Positions 36,046-45,059 of a stretch of 64,000 nucleotides of DNA are shown here, piece by piece. The translations under genes were made by a program, and so were the position numbers. The notes under the pieces were generated by a model. The model saw only the letters and a list, made by a program, of their open reading frames with translations. It had not been told where the DNA came from and ran no database searches. Positions within the stretch are counted from its first letter, which is position 1. Each line of letters opens with the position of its first letter. The stretch is taken from the NCBI GenBank assembly GCA_021808285.1, contig JAKBBV010000005.1:30360-94359 (forward strand), in the 5' to 3' direction. The stretch is from Pseudomonadota bacterium. Its GTDB lineage: Bacteria; Pseudomonadota; Alphaproteobacteria; Caulobacterales; Caulobacteraceae.

Positions 36046-36169
36046 GGAGCGCTGGGGTCGCTCGAGAGCCGGCTGTGCGGGGGCTTGAGCCTCCGTGGCC
36101 TCTCTCGGGCGCATTGGCGTCGGGGGGGATGCACAGGGGCGGCTCGGCGAGGTGGGAGCGAGCGGCGTC

Positions 36170-37156
36170 TCAGGGACTGAGCAAACTCACGCGCCGGTTT
36201 GGATAATCCACGGTCAGGACCAGCGATCTGAAGGCGTTCCCGCCAAGGGATCCCACGACGGGCTGATCGGTCATCGACGACATGAACCGCGCATAGGCCG
36301 CGTCAGGACGGCGGGTGAACCAGACCGGGCCGACGTCGATGCCGGCGATGAGGACGTGCGCGACCCTGATCATGTCGGCGCCGGTGGCGACCTGCGCCGC
36401 CCGGATCACCGGCCAGTCCGGGTGAGCGGCGCGCCAGGACTCGAAAATGGAGCTGGAGATCATGCTGGTCGCGCGCATGCGTTCCTGCCCGTTTCCCAAG
36501 GCGCGTGCGGCGGCGGGCGTCAGAAAGGTCTCGGCTCCGGTGTCGAGCAGGAACGACGTTCTTCGGCCGTCGATCTGGGCCTCCAGGCGGGGGAAGTGCG
36601 TCGTCTCGCGGCCCTTGGCGTCGGTCTGGAATCCAAGGCCTAGAACATGGGCGCCGCGCGGAGGTCGCCACGAAGCCGGTTCGAGACCCAGAGTCCGTCT
36701 GGAATAATTCCAGGTCCAGATATGGCCGGCGAACCACGGCGCCCCGACGATGCCGTCTCCCTGACTGGGCCACGCCGGGATTTCCGCCACACGGTCGACG
36801 ATCACGGCCGGCGCCGGCAAGGGCGGCGAAGGCGCCTCGATCCGAGGGGGAGCCGCGGTCCGCGCCTCGGGCCCAAGGTGGGATCTGACCTCGGGATCGG
36901 TGGCGGGCGAAATGCGCAAACCGATCCGCCGCGCCGCCGACGTCGATAGGATGAGGCCGCCGCCGCCCGTGTCCGTATAGAGCTGCAGAGGGGCGCCTCC
37001 CGCCGTTCTGAGTTGGACATAGACGGTGTCGCCCTCGAAACGCGCCGGCAGGAGTGCGGCGGTGGGGGCGGGGCCCGCGATGACCACGGCGGCCCCAGAT
37101 GCGGCCCAGGCGGCGAGTCCCAACAGCGCGCCAATACGAGGCGCGGCGACGATCAC
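36170..37156 (-). CDS. Retropepsin-like aspartic protease with two DTG motifs, exported
   Basis: A 328-residue protein. It starts at a GTG at 37156 whose GTGA overlaps the stop of the acyl-CoA ligase; the longer open frame is only overlap with that gene. Residues 1-28 form a signal peptide or signal anchor. Two aspartic-protease motifs are present: DTG at 62-64 (LYTDTGGGGLILST) and DTG at 205-207 (FLLDTGAETFLTP). Each is followed by the hydrophobic strand of the fold. Classic retropepsins have one DTG and work as homodimers; two in one chain suggest a self-contained enzyme. Substrate is unknown. It is translationally coupled to the ligase. Confidence 0.8.
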   Translation of the reverse strand: MIVAAPRIGALLGLAAWAASGAAVVIAGPAPTAALLPARFEGDTVYVQLRTAGGAPLQLYTDTGGGGLILSTSAARRIGLRISPATDPEVRSHLGPEARTAAPPRIEAPSPPLPAPAVIVDRVAEIPAWPSQGDGIVGAPWFAGHIWTWNYSRRTLGLEPASWRPPRGAHVLGLGFQTDAKGRETTHFPRLEAQIDGRRTSFLLDTGAETFLTPAAARALGNGQERMRATSMISSSIFESWRAAHPDWPVIRAAQVATGADMIRVAHVLIAGIDVGPVWFTRRPDAAYARFMSSMTDQPVVGSLGGNAFRSLVLTVDYPNRRVSLLSP

Positions 37157-38754
37157 TGACCCAAGGCCCGCTTGGCGAAGGCGAGCGCGCTCTTGTAATC
37201 GGCCTTGCCATTGGGCGCGCGCAGGTTGACCTCGCCCGTGAGGATGCGTTTGGGGGACTTGTAGGCCGCCAGGCTCTGGCGGACATGGGCGATCAGCGCC
37301 GCCTCGTCGAGCCTGGCCCCCTGACGCAAGACCACCACGCCGGTGACCGACTGGCCCCATTTGGGATCTGGCAGGCCGACCACCAAAGCATCCTCCACAT
37401 CGTCGTGACGCTTGAGCACCTCCTCGACCTCCTCGGGGAAGACTTTCTCGCCAGCGGTGTTGATGCAGGCATTGCCGCGACCAAGGAGAGTCAGGGTCCC
37501 GTCGGCCTCGACCACGCACCAGTCGCCCGGGATCGAATAACGGACGCCGTCGATGACGCGGAATGTCCGGGCGGTCTTTTCCGGGTCCTTGTAATAGCCC
37601 ACAGGGCCGGGAGGACCGACAGCCACCAGGCCGCGCTTGCCCGAGCCCGGAGCCACCGGCTGATCGTCCTCGTCGAACACCCGCGCCCGCTCGCCCAGAG
37701 CGAACTTGGCGGTGGAGACCTCGCCGGCCGCGGTCATCATCGAGCTTCCCAGGCCGAGCGCCTCGGAGGAGGAGAAGGCGTCGATCATTACCGCCTTGGG
37801 CATATGCCGCAGCAGAGCCTGTTTGATCTCGCGGCTCCACATCACGCCCGAGGAGGTGACCCGCTCCACGCAGGTGACGTCGAAACGGTCCGGATCGCGG
37901 TCCAGGGCCTCGGCCAGGGGGCGGGCGAAGGGATCCCCCACGATGGTCAGATTGGCGGCGCGCCAGCGGGCGATCGCCTCGGCCATCTCCTCGGCGTCAA
38001 AGTTGGGCCGGGTCAGGGTGATCACCGCGCCGCCCGCCAGGAGCCCCGCCATGGCGGTGAAGAGACCCGTGCCGTGCATGAGGGGAGGGCCGATGACGCT
38101 GGCCGGACCGGGCCCCATCTGGCAGGTGGCGGCGACCAGCTCTTCCAGGGTCTCAGGGACCGGCCCCATCAGCCGGGCCGCGGCCAAAGTCACCTGGCGA
38201 AGATCGTTCTGTGTCCACATCACCCCCTTGGGCATGCCTGTGGTGCCGCCAGTATAGAGGAAGAACAGGTCGTCGCCCTGGCGGCGGATGTCGAGCGGCT
38301 CGCCCGCGCCTGTCTCCGCCAGGGTCTCATAGGCCTCGGCGAAGCCGCCGCCCGGCCCCACCTCGATGAATGTCTTGGCGGTGTGGAGCCTGCCTCGGAT
38401 GGCCTCGATATTGCGCCGGAACTCCGCGCCATAGACCACGGCCTGGGCGTCGGAATTGTCGAAGATGTAGTGAACCTCTTCAGGAGTGTAGCGGTAGTTG
38501 ACGTTCACATGCACCAGTCGCGCCTTGAAGCAGGCGGCGAGAGTCTCGGTATATTCCGGCCGGTTCTGCATGTAGAACGCGACCTTGTCGCCGGGCTGGG
38601 CGCCGCGGGCGATTAAGGCTCTGGCCAGATTGTTGGACCGCCTCTGCAGCTGGCCCTGGGTGATCACCCGATCCCCGTGGATGAGCGCCGGGGCGTCTTT
38701 GGGCAGGACCGGACCCACACCGTCCAGTATGTCGCCGAAATTCCATTCGTACAT
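37153..38754 (-). CDS. AMP-forming acyl-CoA synthetase/ligase
   Basis: A 533-residue ANL-superfamily enzyme. It activates a carboxylic acid to its acyl-AMP and then acyl-CoA. The P-loop-like motif is YTGGTTGMPKG (167-177), with SSEALG and the hinge/adenine region YSIPGDWCVVEADGTLTLLGRG and INTAGEKVFPEEVE. The catalytic lysine lies near the end (NGKADYKSAL). It resembles fatty-acid or steroid-acid acyl-CoA ligases. It is divergent from the penicillin-binding protein gene across 172 bp and overlaps the aspartic protease gene downstream by 4 bp. Confidence 0.92.
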   Translation of the reverse strand: MYEWNFGDILDGVGPVLPKDAPALIHGDRVITQGQLQRRSNNLARALIARGAQPGDKVAFYMQNRPEYTETLAACFKARLVHVNVNYRYTPEEVHYIFDNSDAQAVVYGAEFRRNIEAIRGRLHTAKTFIEVGPGGGFAEAYETLAETGAGEPLDIRRQGDDLFFLYTGGTTGMPKGVMWTQNDLRQVTLAAARLMGPVPETLEELVAATCQMGPGPASVIGPPLMHGTGLFTAMAGLLAGGAVITLTRPNFDAEEMAEAIARWRAANLTIVGDPFARPLAEALDRDPDRFDVTCVERVTSSGVMWSREIKQALLRHMPKAVMIDAFSSSEALGLGSSMMTAAGEVSTAKFALGERARVFDEDDQPVAPGSGKRGLVAVGPPGPVGYYKDPEKTARTFRVIDGVRYSIPGDWCVVEADGTLTLLGRGNACINTAGEKVFPEEVEEVLKRHDDVEDALVVGLPDPKWGQSVTGVVVLRQGARLDEAALIAHVRQSLAAYKSPKRILTGEVNLRAPNGKADYKSALAFAKRALGQ

Positions 38755-38926
38755 GGCGCGCCCTTTGTCTCCTCAACCATTTGGCCGCCCGTCTTGCGCG
38801 GGCTCATCCGGGAGACCTTAAGGCGGGATCGACGCGGGCGCCACGGCGCCGTGGCGGCAGGATCGTGCGTTTCCCTTACGCAACATTAACCCGAGTTCAC
38901 TTGGATCGGTTCGGCCCCACGTCGTA

Positions 38927-40831
38927 GTGACTCCCCATCCTCGCCGGACCCGCTCCATGGCCTTGCCCGCGCTCCTCGCCGCTTTCCAGATTCTCGGGGC
39001 CCAAGGCCTGGACGCTGACCTCCTGGCCGGGCCGAGTCTCCCGCAACTTCCCGCCATCACCCGCCAACCCCAGGCGGTGTTCCTCGATCGCAATGGTGAG
39101 GTCATCGGCGTGCGCGGCGGCCGCTATGGCCCACCGGAGGAGATCGACCGCCTTCCGGCCTATGTGCCGGCCGCTTTCGTCGCCATCGAGGACCGCCGTT
39201 TCTGGGACCACGGCGCGGTGGATCCCGTGGGTATGGCCAGGGCGCTCTTCGCCGACATCGCCAGCGGACGGGCCAAGCAGGGCGCCTCCACCATCACCCA
39301 GCAGCTGGCGCGAAATCTCTTCCTCACCGATCAACGAACGGTGAGTCGCAAGGCCACAGAGATCGTCTATGCGCTTGAGCTGGAGCGCACCTACAGCAAG
39401 AAGCAGATACTGGGTCTCTATCTCAGCCGGGTCTATTTCGGTGAAGGGGCCTATGGCATCGAGGCCGCGGCGCAGCGCTATTTCGCCCGTCCAGCGCGAC
39501 GGCTGACCGTGCGCCAGGCCGCCATGCTCGCCGCCTTGATGAAATCGCCGACCGAATATGATCCCATTGAGCATCCTGATCGCTCTGCCGAGCGCACCGC
39601 CCTGGTGCTGGACGCCATGGTCGAGAACGGGGCGATCACGCCGGGCCAGCGCGCCCGGGCTCTGGCGGAGACGCCGCATGTCTATCACGTGGCCCGCCAG
39701 GACGACGCCCAGTACTTTGTCGACTGGGCTGATGGTCAGGTGAACCGGCTGTTCCCGCGGCTCACCCGGGACATCATCGTGCGCACCACCCTCGACCTTC
39801 CTCTGGAGGCGACGGCCGGCGCGGATGCCCGGGCCATGGCCAGCGCCTATCACCGGGCGGGGGTGGAGCAAGCCGCCGTGGTTTCCCTCGACCCGGACGG
39901 AAGGGTGCGGGCGATGATCGGCGGGCTCGACTACGCCACCGCGCCCTACAATCGGGCCGTCCTGGCTCACCGTCAGCCGGGTTCCTCGTGGAAGCCGTTC
40001 GTCTATCTGACGGCGCTGGAGAGCGGGCTGACGCCCGACACGCCCGAGGTCGACCAGCCGGTGACCATCGACGGCTGGAGTCCGGCCGACTACGAGCCGG
40101 AGTTCCTGGGACCGATCACCCTGCAGGTGGCGCTCGCCAAGTCGATCAATACCGTCGCCGCAGCTGTCGCCGACCAGGTGGGGCGCGACAAGGTCGCCGC
40201 CGCCGCCCATAGCCTGGGCATCGTCTCGCCGATCAATCTCGACCCGGCCATGGCGCTGGGGACCACGGCGGTGACCCCGCTGGAAATGGCGATCGCTTAT
40301 GACGCCCTGGGCGACGGCGGCCACCGCGTGGAGGCCTTCGGCGTGGAAGAGGTACAGGAGACGGGCGGGCCGGTGATCTGGCGCCATCCCGCTCCGGTCG
40401 AGCCCCAGGTCGTGCAGAACCCGCCGCTGTCGGAGCTTGTGGGCATGATGCGCACCGTGCTCACCGAGGGCACCGGGACCGGCGCGGCCATTCCCGGCCA
40501 CGACCTCGCCGGCAAGACCGGCACCACCTCCGACTACAAGGATGCCTGGTTCTGCGGCTTCACCGGTGGACTTACCACCGTCGTCTGGATGGGCCGCGAC
40601 GACGACCGGCCCATGGTCCGTGTGGTCGGAGGCTCGGCGCCCGCCGGCCTGTGGAAGGAGGTCATGGAGGAGGCCATGAGGCGCTTGCCCACCGGCCCCA
40701 TACCCGAGGGCCCGCCGCCGCCCGCCCCCGACCTCACCGTCGCGGCGACCGGGCCCGCCGGAGCCGCCGCGCCGCCGGCCGGGCCCGCTCCCGCGCCCTC
40801 GCCAACACCCGCTGCACCCCCGCCGCGTTGA
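38927..40831 (+). CDS. Class A penicillin-binding protein (PBP1-type transglycosylase/transpeptidase)
   Basis: A 634-residue bifunctional murein synthase. The GT51 transglycosylase domain has Glu88 in EDRRFWDHG and the QGASTITQQLARNLFL motif. The transpeptidase has SxxK at 353-356 (SSWK), SxN (AKSINT) and KTG (AGKTGTTSDYKDAWF). The tail is Pro/Ala-rich and disordered. It is shorter than E. coli PBP1A (about 850). The N-terminus has only a 14-residue hydrophobic run after RRTRS, which looks more like a short signal peptide than a full membrane anchor. Starts at GTG 38927 or ATG 38957 are both weakly supported. One of several class A PBPs expected in Caulobacterales. Confidence 0.9.
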   Translation: MTPHPRRTRSMALPALLAAFQILGAQGLDADLLAGPSLPQLPAITRQPQAVFLDRNGEVIGVRGGRYGPPEEIDRLPAYVPAAFVAIEDRRFWDHGAVDPVGMARALFADIASGRAKQGASTITQQLARNLFLTDQRTVSRKATEIVYALELERTYSKKQILGLYLSRVYFGEGAYGIEAAAQRYFARPARRLTVRQAAMLAALMKSPTEYDPIEHPDRSAERTALVLDAMVENGAITPGQRARALAETPHVYHVARQDDAQYFVDWADGQVNRLFPRLTRDIIVRTTLDLPLEATAGADARAMASAYHRAGVEQAAVVSLDPDGRVRAMIGGLDYATAPYNRAVLAHRQPGSSWKPFVYLTALESGLTPDTPEVDQPVTIDGWSPADYEPEFLGPITLQVALAKSINTVAAAVADQVGRDKVAAAAHSLGIVSPINLDPAMALGTTAVTPLEMAIAYDALGDGGHRVEAFGVEEVQETGGPVIWRHPAPVEPQVVQNPPLSELVGMMRTVLTEGTGTGAAIPGHDLAGKTGTTSDYKDAWFCGFTGGLTTVVWMGRDDDRPMVRVVGGSAPAGLWKEVMEEAMRRLPTGPIPEGPPPPAPDLTVAATGPAGAAAPPAGPAPAPSPTPAAPPPR

Positions 40832-40911
40832 GCCCAGACCTCAGGCCGCCTTGCGCGTGGCGGCGCGCGCGGAACATGATATCCGGGACGGGTAAGCGAA
40901 TTGGGAGCGCG

Positions 40912-41976
40912 TTGATCTTGGGTTCAGAGTCGAAAAAACTGCTTCTGCGCGCCCTTGGCGGTGAGCGCACCGAGCGCCCCCCCATCTGGCTGATGCGCCA
41001 AGCCGGCCGCTATCTTCCGGAATATCATGTGACCCGGGCGGCGGCCGGGGGGATGCTCGAACTTTGCAACTCCCCTGAGCACGCGGTGGAGGTGACGCTG
41101 CAGCCGATCCGGCGCTTTGGTCTCGACGCGGCGATCCTCTTCGCCGACCTGCCGCAGATCGCCGCCGCGCTTGGCCAGAGCCTGGAATATCAGGCCGGGG
41201 AGGGGCCTGTCCTTTCGCCGCCGATCCGCTCGGGCGCCGACATCGCCCGCCTCAGCCTTGCGCGGCTGCATGAGGAGTTGGCGCCGATCTATGAGACGGT
41301 GCGGCGTCTGACCCTCGCCCTGCCCACGAACGTCGCCCTGATCGGCTACGCCGGCGCGCCCTGGACCGTGGCCACCTACATGGTCGAAGGCCGGGGCGGC
41401 GGTCCCTCCGATCACGCCCGGATCAAGCAATGGGCGATGAGCGATCCGCAAGCCTTCCAACCGCTGATCGACCTGCTCACCGAGGCGGTCATCCAGTTCC
41501 TGGGACGCCAGATCGAGGCCGGCGCCGAAGCCATTCAGCTGTTCGAGAGCTGGGCGGGCATTCTGCCAGAGCCCTTCTTCCAGCGCTGGTGCGTCCAGCC
41601 TGTGGCGGGTATCGTCGAGGCCCTACACGCCCGTTATCCGCAGACCCCGATCATCGCGTTTCCGCGCGGCGCGGGCCTCCTCTATGAGGGCTATGCCAGG
41701 GCCACGGGCGCCGATTGCGTGGGCCTGGACAGCACCGTGCCGCTGGGCTGGGCGGCGAGGTCCATTCAGAGGGATCTCGGACGCTGCGTGCAGGGGAGCC
41801 TCGACAATCAGCTTCTCGTGGCCGGCGGCGAGGCGATGCGCGCCGAGGCGGAGCGGATCCTGATCGGCCTCGGCCAGGGCCCCTTCGTCTTCAATCTTGG
41901 CCACGGCATCCTGCAGACCACGCCGCCGGAACATGTGCACGCCCTTGTGCGCCAGGTTCAGTCCTGGCGAGGCTGA
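40912..41976 (+). CDS. hemE: HemE, uroporphyrinogen decarboxylase
   Basis: A 354-residue enzyme that decarboxylates the four acetate side chains of uroporphyrinogen III to coproporphyrinogen III in heme synthesis. Motifs: PPIWLMRQAGRYLPEY near the start (catalytic Arg), FADLPQIAAALG, GYAGAPWTVATYMVEG and LGHGILQTTPPEHV at the end. The start is a guess: GGGAG lies 4 nt before the TTG at 40912 and 10 nt before a TTG at 40918, while the ATG at 40876 has no clear ribosome-binding site. The preferred start gives the normal family length. Confidence 0.93.
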   Translation: MILGSESKKLLLRALGGERTERPPIWLMRQAGRYLPEYHVTRAAAGGMLELCNSPEHAVEVTLQPIRRFGLDAAILFADLPQIAAALGQSLEYQAGEGPVLSPPIRSGADIARLSLARLHEELAPIYETVRRLTLALPTNVALIGYAGAPWTVATYMVEGRGGGPSDHARIKQWAMSDPQAFQPLIDLLTEAVIQFLGRQIEAGAEAIQLFESWAGILPEPFFQRWCVQPVAGIVEALHARYPQTPIIAFPRGAGLLYEGYARATGADCVGLDSTVPLGWAARSIQRDLGRCVQGSLDNQLLVAGGEAMRAEAERILIGLGQGPFVFNLGHGILQTTPPEHVHALVRQVQSWRG

Positions 41977-41989
41977 GCTAAGGCGGAGC

Positions 41990-42451
41990 TTAAAGGGCCT
42001 TGGCGGCCGCCAGCACCTCGGCGGCGTGGCCGGGGACCTTCACCTTGCGCCAGATCCGGGCGAGCCGACCCTCGCCGTCGATGAGGAAGGTGGAGCGGTC
42101 CACGCCCATATAGGTGCGGCCATACATGCTCTTCTGCACCCAGGCGCCATAGCGTTCGATGACGTCGCTGTCCTTGTCCGAGCCCAGACGCGGAGCGAGG
42201 CCGTACTTGGCCCGGAACTTGGCGTGGCTGGCGACCGAGTCCTTTGACACCCCGATCACTTCGATCCCGGCCGCGGCGAAATCCGCGGCCAGGGCGCTGA
42301 AGTCCTGCGCCTCCTTGGTGCAGCCGCTGGTGTCGTCCTTGGGATAGAAATAGAGCGCCACCTTGCGCCCCTTCAGGGAGGTCAAGGAGATCTCGCCATC
42401 ATCTCCCGGAAGGGTGAAATCGGGGGCGGCGTCGCCGGGCGTCAGGGTCAT
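41990..42451 (-). CDS. bcp: Bcp/PrxQ-type peroxiredoxin
   Basis: A 153-residue thiol peroxidase that reduces hydroperoxides. The peroxidatic Cys44 is in [16 protein letters not shown]. In many Bcp enzymes a resolving Cys lies five residues on; here that place is Gln49, so this enzyme probably works by a 1-Cys mechanism with an outside thiol or another cysteine source. The ATG overlaps the tyrS stop by 4 bp, so the pair is one transcription unit. The 3' end nearly meets convergent hemE. Confidence 0.92.
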   Translation of the reverse strand: MTLTPGDAAPDFTLPGDDGEISLTSLKGRKVALYFYPKDDTSGCTKEAQDFSALAADFAAAGIEVIGVSKDSVASHAKFRAKYGLAPRLGSDKDSDVIERYGAWVQKSMYGRTYMGVDRSTFLIDGEGRLARIWRKVKVPGHAAEVLAAAKAL

Positions 42452-43731
42452 GGGGCCTTACTCTCTGGTTCGTCGATGATCACCAGCCGCTTGCGGCTGT
42501 TGCCCTTGCGCAGCTCCGCCTCGATGCCGGTGAGGGCGACAGGGGCATTGGCGTCGGAGATTTTGACCCCGTCAATACGGAAGGCCCCGCCGGCGATCTG
42601 CCTGCGGGCGTCGCCGTTGGAGTTGGCGAACCCGGCCGCGACCATCAGGGCGGTGTTGGACATGCCGTTCAGTTGCGCGGCGGAAAGCGTCAGGGTGGGC
42701 AGGCCGCCGCTCAGACGTCCCTCTTCGAAGGCGGCGCGGGCGGCGGCGGCGGCGGTCTCGGCGGCCTCGCGCCCGTGCAGCAGGGCCGTTGCCTCCGTGG
42801 CAAGGACCTTTTTGGCCTCGTTGACCTCCGCCCCGGCCAGGGCCTCGAGGCGCGCGATCTCGTCCAGGGGCATGTCCGTATAGAGTCTCAGGAAGCGGCC
42901 CACATCGGCGTCCTCGGTGTTGCGCCAGAACTGCCAGTAGTCATAGGGGGTGCGCATCTCGGCGTTGAGCCAGACGGCGCCGGCGGCGGTCTTACCCATT
43001 TTGGCGCCCGAACTCGTGGCGATCAGGGGGGCGGTGAGGGCGAAGGCCCCTTTCTGATCGACGCGCCGGATCAGCTCCACGCCGTTGACTATGTTCCCCC
43101 ACTGGTCCGAGCCGCCCATCTGCAGGATGCAGCCGAAGCGCCGGTTGAGCTCCAGAAAATCCACAGCCTGCATCAGCATGTAGTTGAATTCGAGGAAGGT
43201 CAGGGGCTGCTCGCGGTCGAGCCGAAGCTTCACCGAATCGAAGGTGAGCATGCGGTTGATGGTGAAATGGGGCCCGAAGGCGCGCAGGAACTCGACATAG
43301 CCGAAGCTGGACAGCCAGGCGTCGTTGTCCACCATCACCGCGTCTGTGGGCGCATCCCCAAAGCGCAGCAACTTGGCGAAGGTCTCGCTGAGGCTGGCGA
43401 TATTGGCGGCGATGTCGCCCTCGGTCAGAAGGCGCCGAGTCTCGTCCTTGCCAGAGGGGTCGCCGACCTTGGTTGTGCCGCCGCCCATGACCACGATGGG
43501 CTTTCCGCCGGCCTGCTGCAGGCGACGCAGCATCATGATCACCAGGAGATTGCCCACATGATAGCTGGGGGCGGTGGCGTCGAAGCCGATATAGGCGGTC
43601 AGAACCCCGGCGCGGGCTGCGGCGTCCAGGCCCTCGAAGTCCGAGCACTGGTGGATATAGCCGCGCTCGCCCAGGAGGCGGAGGAAATCGGATCGCGGCG
43701 TGAAGCCCGGAGGGAAGGGATTCGAGGACAT
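42448..43731 (-). CDS. tyrS: TyrS, tyrosyl-tRNA synthetase
   Basis: A 427-residue class I synthetase that charges tRNA-Tyr. The HIGH-like motif is HVGN (58-61), [17 protein letters not shown] marks the tyrosine site, and the KMSKS loop is [13 protein letters not shown]. The C-terminal S4 RNA-binding domain follows ([18 protein letters not shown]). It is followed directly by bcp through an ATGA overlap and is divergent from anmK. Confidence 0.96.
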   Translation of the reverse strand: MSSNPFPPGFTPRSDFLRLLGERGYIHQCSDFEGLDAAARAGVLTAYIGFDATAPSYHVGNLLVIMMLRRLQQAGGKPIVVMGGGTTKVGDPSGKDETRRLLTEGDIAANIASLSETFAKLLRFGDAPTDAVMVDNDAWLSSFGYVEFLRAFGPHFTINRMLTFDSVKLRLDREQPLTFLEFNYMLMQAVDFLELNRRFGCILQMGGSDQWGNIVNGVELIRRVDQKGAFALTAPLIATSSGAKMGKTAAGAVWLNAEMRTPYDYWQFWRNTEDADVGRFLRLYTDMPLDEIARLEALAGAEVNEAKKVLATEATALLHGREAAETAAAAARAAFEEGRLSGGLPTLTLSAAQLNGMSNTALMVAAGFANSNGDARRQIAGGAFRIDGVKISDANAPVALTGIEAELRKGNSRKRLVIIDEPESKAP

Positions 43732-43937
43732 GACGACTCCTGGGGAACAGACCTTGGAAGAGGTGGGCCGGGGAGGCGTGTCCTTGGGGTGAAGAACGAT
43801 CCGCCGGCGAGACGCGGGCGGACGTGACGAACCTGCCGCGCGCTTAGAGAGGCCCGCGATAATAGGTGGTGAGAGTGCGGCGGTGCGCGGACATGGCGGC
43901 TAGCTACATAGAGGCGGGCGTGGCAGTCAAGGCGGGC

Positions 43938-45053
43938 ATGCGCGTTCTGGGCTTCATGACCGGCACTTCACTCGACGCCGTCGACATGGCGATTCTCGAG
44001 ACGGATGGCGAGATGATCGCGGCTTTCGGACCGGTCGGGGAGCGCAAGCTCGACGCGTCGGTGCGCTCGCTCGTGGAGGCGGCCACCCGGGCGGCCCTTG
44101 ACTGGCCCTGGGGGGCGGATCGGCCGGCCGAGTTCGCCCCGGCGGCGGCGGCGGTGGCCCGGGCGCACCTGGAGGCGGCCCAGGACTTCCTCGCCGAGCT
44201 CGGGCCGGCCGCAGGATGGATCGATCTGGTTGGCGCTCATGGCCAGACGGTTCTGCACCAGCCCCCCGGACCTGCGCGACGTTTTGGCCGGACGGTCCAG
44301 CTTCTCGACGCCCAGGCCCTGGCCGATGGCCTTGGACGGCCCGTGGCCTACGATTTCCGCACCCTCGATGTGGCGGCCGGCGGGCAGGGCGCGCCCCTGG
44401 CGCCGGTCTATCACGCCGCCCTGACAGGTCGGGCCGGCCTGGAGCCTCCGGTGGCCGTGCTCAATCTGGGCGGGGTGGGCAATGTGACCTTGATGCGCCG
44501 GGACGGCGGGCTGGAGGCCTATGACACCGGTCCGGCCAATGGGATGATCGACCTCTGGGTCCAGTCTCGGACCGGTGAGAGGTGCGATTGGGACGGAGTC
44601 CTGGCGCGGGCGGGGCGGGTCGATGAGATCGCGCTCAGCGGCTATCTCGCCCATTCCTATTTCGCCGGTCGCGGCCCGCGATCGCTGGATCGCTACGACT
44701 TTTCCCTCGATGGCGTGGCGCATCTGTCGCTGGCGGACGGCGCCGCGACCCTGACAGCTTTCGCCGCCCAGGCGGTAAGGATCGGGCTCGACGCCCTCAG
44801 CGAGCGCCCGCGCGAGGTCATCGTCTGCGGCGGGGGGCGGCGCAACCCCACCCTCATGGCGGCCATCGCCGACCACGCCGGCCTACCGGTGCGCGCGGCC
44901 GAAGCGGTCGGCTGGCGCGGTGACGCCATCGAGGCCGAGGCCTTCGCCTTCCTGGCGGCGCGCACGGTCCGGGGCCTGCCGCTCTCCTTCCCGGGCACGA
45001 CGGGCGTTCCACGACCGATGGCCGGGGGGCGGATTCTTCGTCCCCAGGCCTGA
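43938..45053 (+). CDS. anmK: AnmK, anhydro-N-acetylmuramic acid kinase
   Basis: A 371-residue sugar kinase that cleaves and phosphorylates 1,6-anhydro-MurNAc to MurNAc-6-phosphate in cell-wall recycling. Motifs are the start MRVLGFMTGTSLDAVDMA, DLVGAHGQTVLHQPP, VAYDFRTLDVAAGGQGAPLAP, LNLGGVGNVT, YDTGPANGMID and VCGGGRRNPTLM. The frame is open from 43866 with an ATG at 43893, but the ATG at 43938 has AAGG 6 nt upstream and begins exactly at the conserved strand. Convergent with glcF; their stops are only 6 bp apart. Confidence 0.94.
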   Translation: MRVLGFMTGTSLDAVDMAILETDGEMIAAFGPVGERKLDASVRSLVEAATRAALDWPWGADRPAEFAPAAAAVARAHLEAAQDFLAELGPAAGWIDLVGAHGQTVLHQPPGPARRFGRTVQLLDAQALADGLGRPVAYDFRTLDVAAGGQGAPLAPVYHAALTGRAGLEPPVAVLNLGGVGNVTLMRRDGGLEAYDTGPANGMIDLWVQSRTGERCDWDGVLARAGRVDEIALSGYLAHSYFAGRGPRSLDRYDFSLDGVAHLSLADGAATLTAFAAQAVRIGLDALSERPREVIVCGGGRRNPTLMAAIADHAGLPVRAAEAVGWRGDAIEAEAFAFLAARTVRGLPLSFPGTTGVPRPMAGGRILRPQA

Positions 45054-45059
45054 TCCCTA

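Noticed and set aside
36170..37840. A 556-codon frame containing the aspartic protease
   Set aside because: The first 228 codons lie over the acyl-CoA ligase gene in another frame; the GTG at 37156 with a 4-bp overlap explains the gene.
38886..38900. CtrA-like box TTAACCCGAGTTCAC before the PBP gene
   Set aside because: Only the first half-site fits TTAA-N7-TTAA; the second half reads TCAC.
38897..40501. 534-codon minus-strand frame opposite the penicillin-binding protein
   Set aside because: The sense strand encodes all class A PBP motifs; the antisense text is Gly/Arg/His-rich shadow.
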